64,000 nucleotides of DNA. Origin: Glandiceps talaboti (taxonomy: Eukaryota; Hemichordata; Enteropneusta; Spengelidae). The position numbers were made by a program, and so were the translations under genes. The notes beneath the pieces were generated by a model that saw only the letters and a program-made list of their open reading frames with translations, did not search any database and was not told the DNA's origin. Of this stretch, positions 61,318 to 64,000 are shown one piece after another. Every line of letters starts with the position of its first letter. Positions within the stretch are counted from its first letter, which is position 1. The stretch spans positions 875,001 to 939,000 of the forward strand of contig NC_135552.1 in the NCBI RefSeq assembly GCF_964340395.1, given 5' to 3'.

Positions 61318-61910
61318 CAAAAATAGCGCCAATGGCATTATAGCACAACTGTGTTTGGCTGTTGCTACATGTACATGTATGAGCATGGTCTTGTTGCTAG
61401 GCATATTTGGTTACATTTTTGGAATCATTAATCACTTACCTACACATCCCAAGTTTCATCTTTGCAATATACATCATCATTTGATTGTTGCTATGGGCGT
61501 GCTCTTGTTGCTAGGCATATTTACATACATTTTAAAAATCTTGAATTCACTTACCTACCCATCCCTATTCTTGTCTTTGTAATATGCATAATCACTCCAC
61601 CATTGCCAACAGTGTCATCATGGTTGCTAGGGCCACTTGTGTCAAAATGGTTTGAACAATAACTACAGAATAACACCTCCAGAAATATTCCCACCAAGTT
61701 TCAGCCCCATTCACCATGTAGTTTTGAAGATTTAAGTTTATGACCAAAATTGAGATTTTTAGACCTAATATGCATATAGCCAATGGAATTATCATGTTAT
61801 GAATACAACTTCACCTACACATCTCTAGATGCATCCCCAGTAAATTTCAGCCAGATTTATATGCTCTGGTTTTTGAATTATAGAATCTTGACAAACAAGC
61901 CTTTGTCGAA
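61318..61910. mobile_element. Tandem-module element, diverged copy
   Basis: Begins aaatagcgccaatggcatta just past the satellite. It has two gttgctatgggcgtgctct-type modules. Then follow the tttcagccccattcacc / gtagttttgaagatttaag / tttatgaccaaaattgag modules, fading at about 61900 (catagtccccaaagtgg). Confidence 0.7.
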
Positions 61911-62274
61911 GTCATAGTCCCCAAAGTGGATTTTTGTTGGTATTATTGAAAGGTATGGTGTATTGTTTGAACATAAAATAAAGTTACTGATTGACATGTT
62001 AGAGTACTTAGTAATGTAATTGCTGAAATGTGTGAGGAGTGATAGAAAATGGAAGTATGATTTGTGTTTATGTGCGTGTGTTAAAGAAAGGACTGAGGAT
62101 ATTTGATAGGAGTGAGTTTGTTATAATAATTGGTAAGTGATGTTGAAAGTGAGTGTGGGTTGACATATACAGTATTGACTAGATATAAATTGTGACAATA
62201 TACTCTGACTATTTTGGTAGATGTGTATGGCCTGAAGTAATGTCAAGGCAAATGTAAGGGAATGATTTCGTCTA
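61911..62274. other. AT-rich spacer
   Basis: No gene or named repeat seen between the module element and the next transposon. Confidence 0.4.
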
Positions 62275-63510
62275 CAGAGGTCGCGGTAGCTTTTTTTCTG
62301 ATGCGTCCCTGGGACGCGTTCCTGCCAAAATTAGCGTCAAAATCCTGTTACGTGCGTTTTTTCCAAATTTGCATGCACACAGTCACTACATGTCTTTCAG
62401 ATGTACACGTAATACGTTACAAATGTAAATACATGTACATGAACACATCAGTGTCATTCTCCCGCACACCGTATACAAGTACATAGTTTGCACTTAGAAA
62501 AAGAAAACATTTATATGCAAGAATACGCTATACAGAGGTTTAACTTCATCTTTCTCGACTTTCGATTTTCTATGGTAATCACTCTCTAAAAATATGTGCT
62601 CCGAGAAAGAACTCCGGGTGAATATATAGCGGAGTGGGAGAAGACGTGTCGAAACCCCATAGCGTATAAATCCATAGCTAATGTTAGGGCGGTTCTTTGA
62701 GTCGGACCGTACGGAGTACATAAAACTACTCCATGATACAAAACCGCAATGCATAAACTAAGTTCCATGACATGAATGATGAAGTATGAACGACAGCGTG
62801 AACTTCAATTTGACAGAAACACAGTTGTAAAAGTTCGATACAAATTTTGTGTCACTACGTTGCAATCGTTTATTCTTGAACGACGCCTTACGTGTGCCAT
62901 GTTCACTGTAAATTCACGTAATGCGTTCGATCCCGTAACGAAGCTCAAAATAAGTTTCAGTTTTAGTGAGAATGAAATGGCGACTTGGCAGTATGAATTT
63001 ATCAACGTGAAGGCTTCAGAATAGATTACTGTACACCGATGTGGTCTATTTAATCATCGCTTCGCCCGTGAGGGAAGATGCTTCACCGTAGCGTAAGGCC
63101 GTGCTATCGATGGAAACTCTGCCAAACCATGTCTGTTAATAAGTAACTAATCACGTGGATAAGTAATTATAATATCACGTAGTTTCTAAACTACCCAAGA
63201 CGTGCTCGGCACGTCAGGAAATGGTCATGGGGCACATGAAACTGTTGGAACGTTTTATATACGATGGGTCATATTCAAATTTCACAGGTCACACTGCACA
63301 TATAAATAGTTACAATCAGAACTGACTAATTCCACGATGTCTGTTCTACAACTTCGAAGCAAAGATGATAACCGTACATTTGCCAACAGTAAGCCCCATT
63401 TGTCCCCTGTTTATGACGCGTCCCCAGTGACGCATACATCCAAAAAAAGGCGTCCCAAGTGTCAAATAGTGCGTCAAATACGCACAAATAATGCGTTAAC
63501 GCGACCTCTG
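62275..63510. mobile_element. 1.2-kb DNA element with CAGAGGTCGCG inverted termini
   Basis: The left end cagaggtcgcgg and the right end cgcgacctctg are inverted repeats of 11 bases. Flanks tcgtcta (62268-62274) and ccgtcta (63511-63517) look like an imperfect target duplication of about 7 bp. A truncated inverted copy lies at 43810-44900. No transposase domain was recognised, so it is likely non-autonomous; the CAGAG-type end suggests but does not prove hAT relationship. Confidence 0.8.
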
Positions 63511-63639
63511 CCGTCTAGTCTGACAATACAATGACATGTTGTTGAGTCTGTGCAGTATTTTGCTGGCTTCCAGTTTAAAATGAACAGCAATAATGTCATG
63601 GCGATTATGCCAATTAAAAAGATACAGCCACTCAACACC

Positions 63640-64000
63640 AAAATGTAGATCTTGGACAATTTCAACAATGTCAGTATTAACACTGAAACACAAACACACC
63701 TCATATATTTTACATGTCTGTATGAATCATACAGTGCAAGGAAAACAGGGAATGCCTCACAGTGGAACGCTTTTAAAGCTCTCAGAAAAAAGGTAAATCA
63801 TGATCTTAAAAGAGATCATGCCCAGTACATCGAAACAACCCTCCACAATGCCTTGAAGGAAGGAAACAGAAAACCCTTTTGGAGATATGCCAACGTAAAG
63901 ATTCTGGTGGAGTAGCACCACTAAAAGTGAATGGAACACTATACAGCGAAAGTCATGATAAAGCTGAGATTTTAAATGCTCAGTTCACATCTGTCTTTAC
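63640..64000 (+). pseudogene. LINE (non-LTR retrotransposon) ORF2 fragment, cut by the window edge
   Basis: Plus strand. ARKTGNASQWNAFKALRKKV is followed by KRDHAQYIETTL and EGNRKPFWRYAN. After a frameshift near 63897, SGGVAPLKVNGTLYSE and KAEILNAQFTSVF follow. This is the linker between the endonuclease and RT domains of Jockey/RTE/CR1-like LINEs, where KPFWRY and AEILNxQFxSVF are recurrent. The RT itself would lie beyond 64000. The frameshift suggests an inactive copy, at least as read here. Confidence 0.8.

Noticed and set aside
55200-61582. Very long open frames (up to about 330 codons) on both strands over the 39-bp array
   Set aside because: They arise from a 39-base period free of stops. 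They lack starts in context, domains and splice signals, and adjacent frames break at each indel.
62960-63030. Plus-strand TWQYEFINVK as part of the missing PH-domain exon
   Set aside because: Wrong strand, inside a transposon with a second copy at 44 kb, and no PH pattern around it.

Overview
This is metazoan nuclear DNA, most likely from a marine invertebrate. It is AT-rich, intron-dominated and full of repeats: a tRNA-derived SINE, a tyrosine-recombinase retroelement, a LINE fragment, microsatellites, and tandem-core elements of the kind known from bivalves and other marine animals. I cannot name the species. No prokaryotic or organellar genes are visible.

The only host gene I can support is one oxysterol-binding-protein-related gene of the OSBPL10/OSBPL11 type on the minus strand. 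It enters from beyond the right edge and leaves past the left edge. Five internal exons were found by splice sites, phase and family similarity: 46333-46494 (C-terminal half of the PH domain), 45465-45737 (linker), 31710-31864 (linker helix), 23937-24034 (short linker exon) and 843-976 (start of the sterol/lipid-binding ORD domain). Phases 0/0/0/2/1 join in frame without a stop. The first PH exon and the remaining ORD exons were not found and are presumably outside the window.

Almost everything else is repeat DNA in the introns. Region by region: (1) 961-14293, about 270 copies of a 49-bp satellite whose unit is a duplicated intron/exon junction of this same gene, so nearly every unit carries a 3' splice-site-like sequence on the coding strand; (2) 14.3-23.9 kb, a SINE, reverse-transcriptase remnants broken by a small DNA element, and other dispersed repeats; (3) 24.2-31.7 kb, several elements made of tandem core modules, a microsatellite and a terminal hairpin; (4) 33.0-39.8 kb, a decayed DIRS/Ngaro-like tyrosine-recombinase retrotransposon (gag-like ORF, RT, RNase H, recombinase) with a 1.3-kb inverted-repeat DNA element inserted in it; (5) 40-45 kb, more module elements, two minisatellites, a SINE and an inverted copy of a 1.2-kb transposon; (6) 46.5-55 kb, mostly unassigned DNA with a strong foldback and small repeats; (7) 55.25-61.27 kb, a 6-kb satellite of 39-bp units with higher-order duplications; (8) 61.3-64 kb, a module element, a transposon with inverted termini, and the start of a LINE.

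The most unusual object is the 49-bp array. It has turned one splice acceptor of a conserved gene into a 13-kb ladder of candidate acceptors, and only the unit touching the exon keeps the reading frame.
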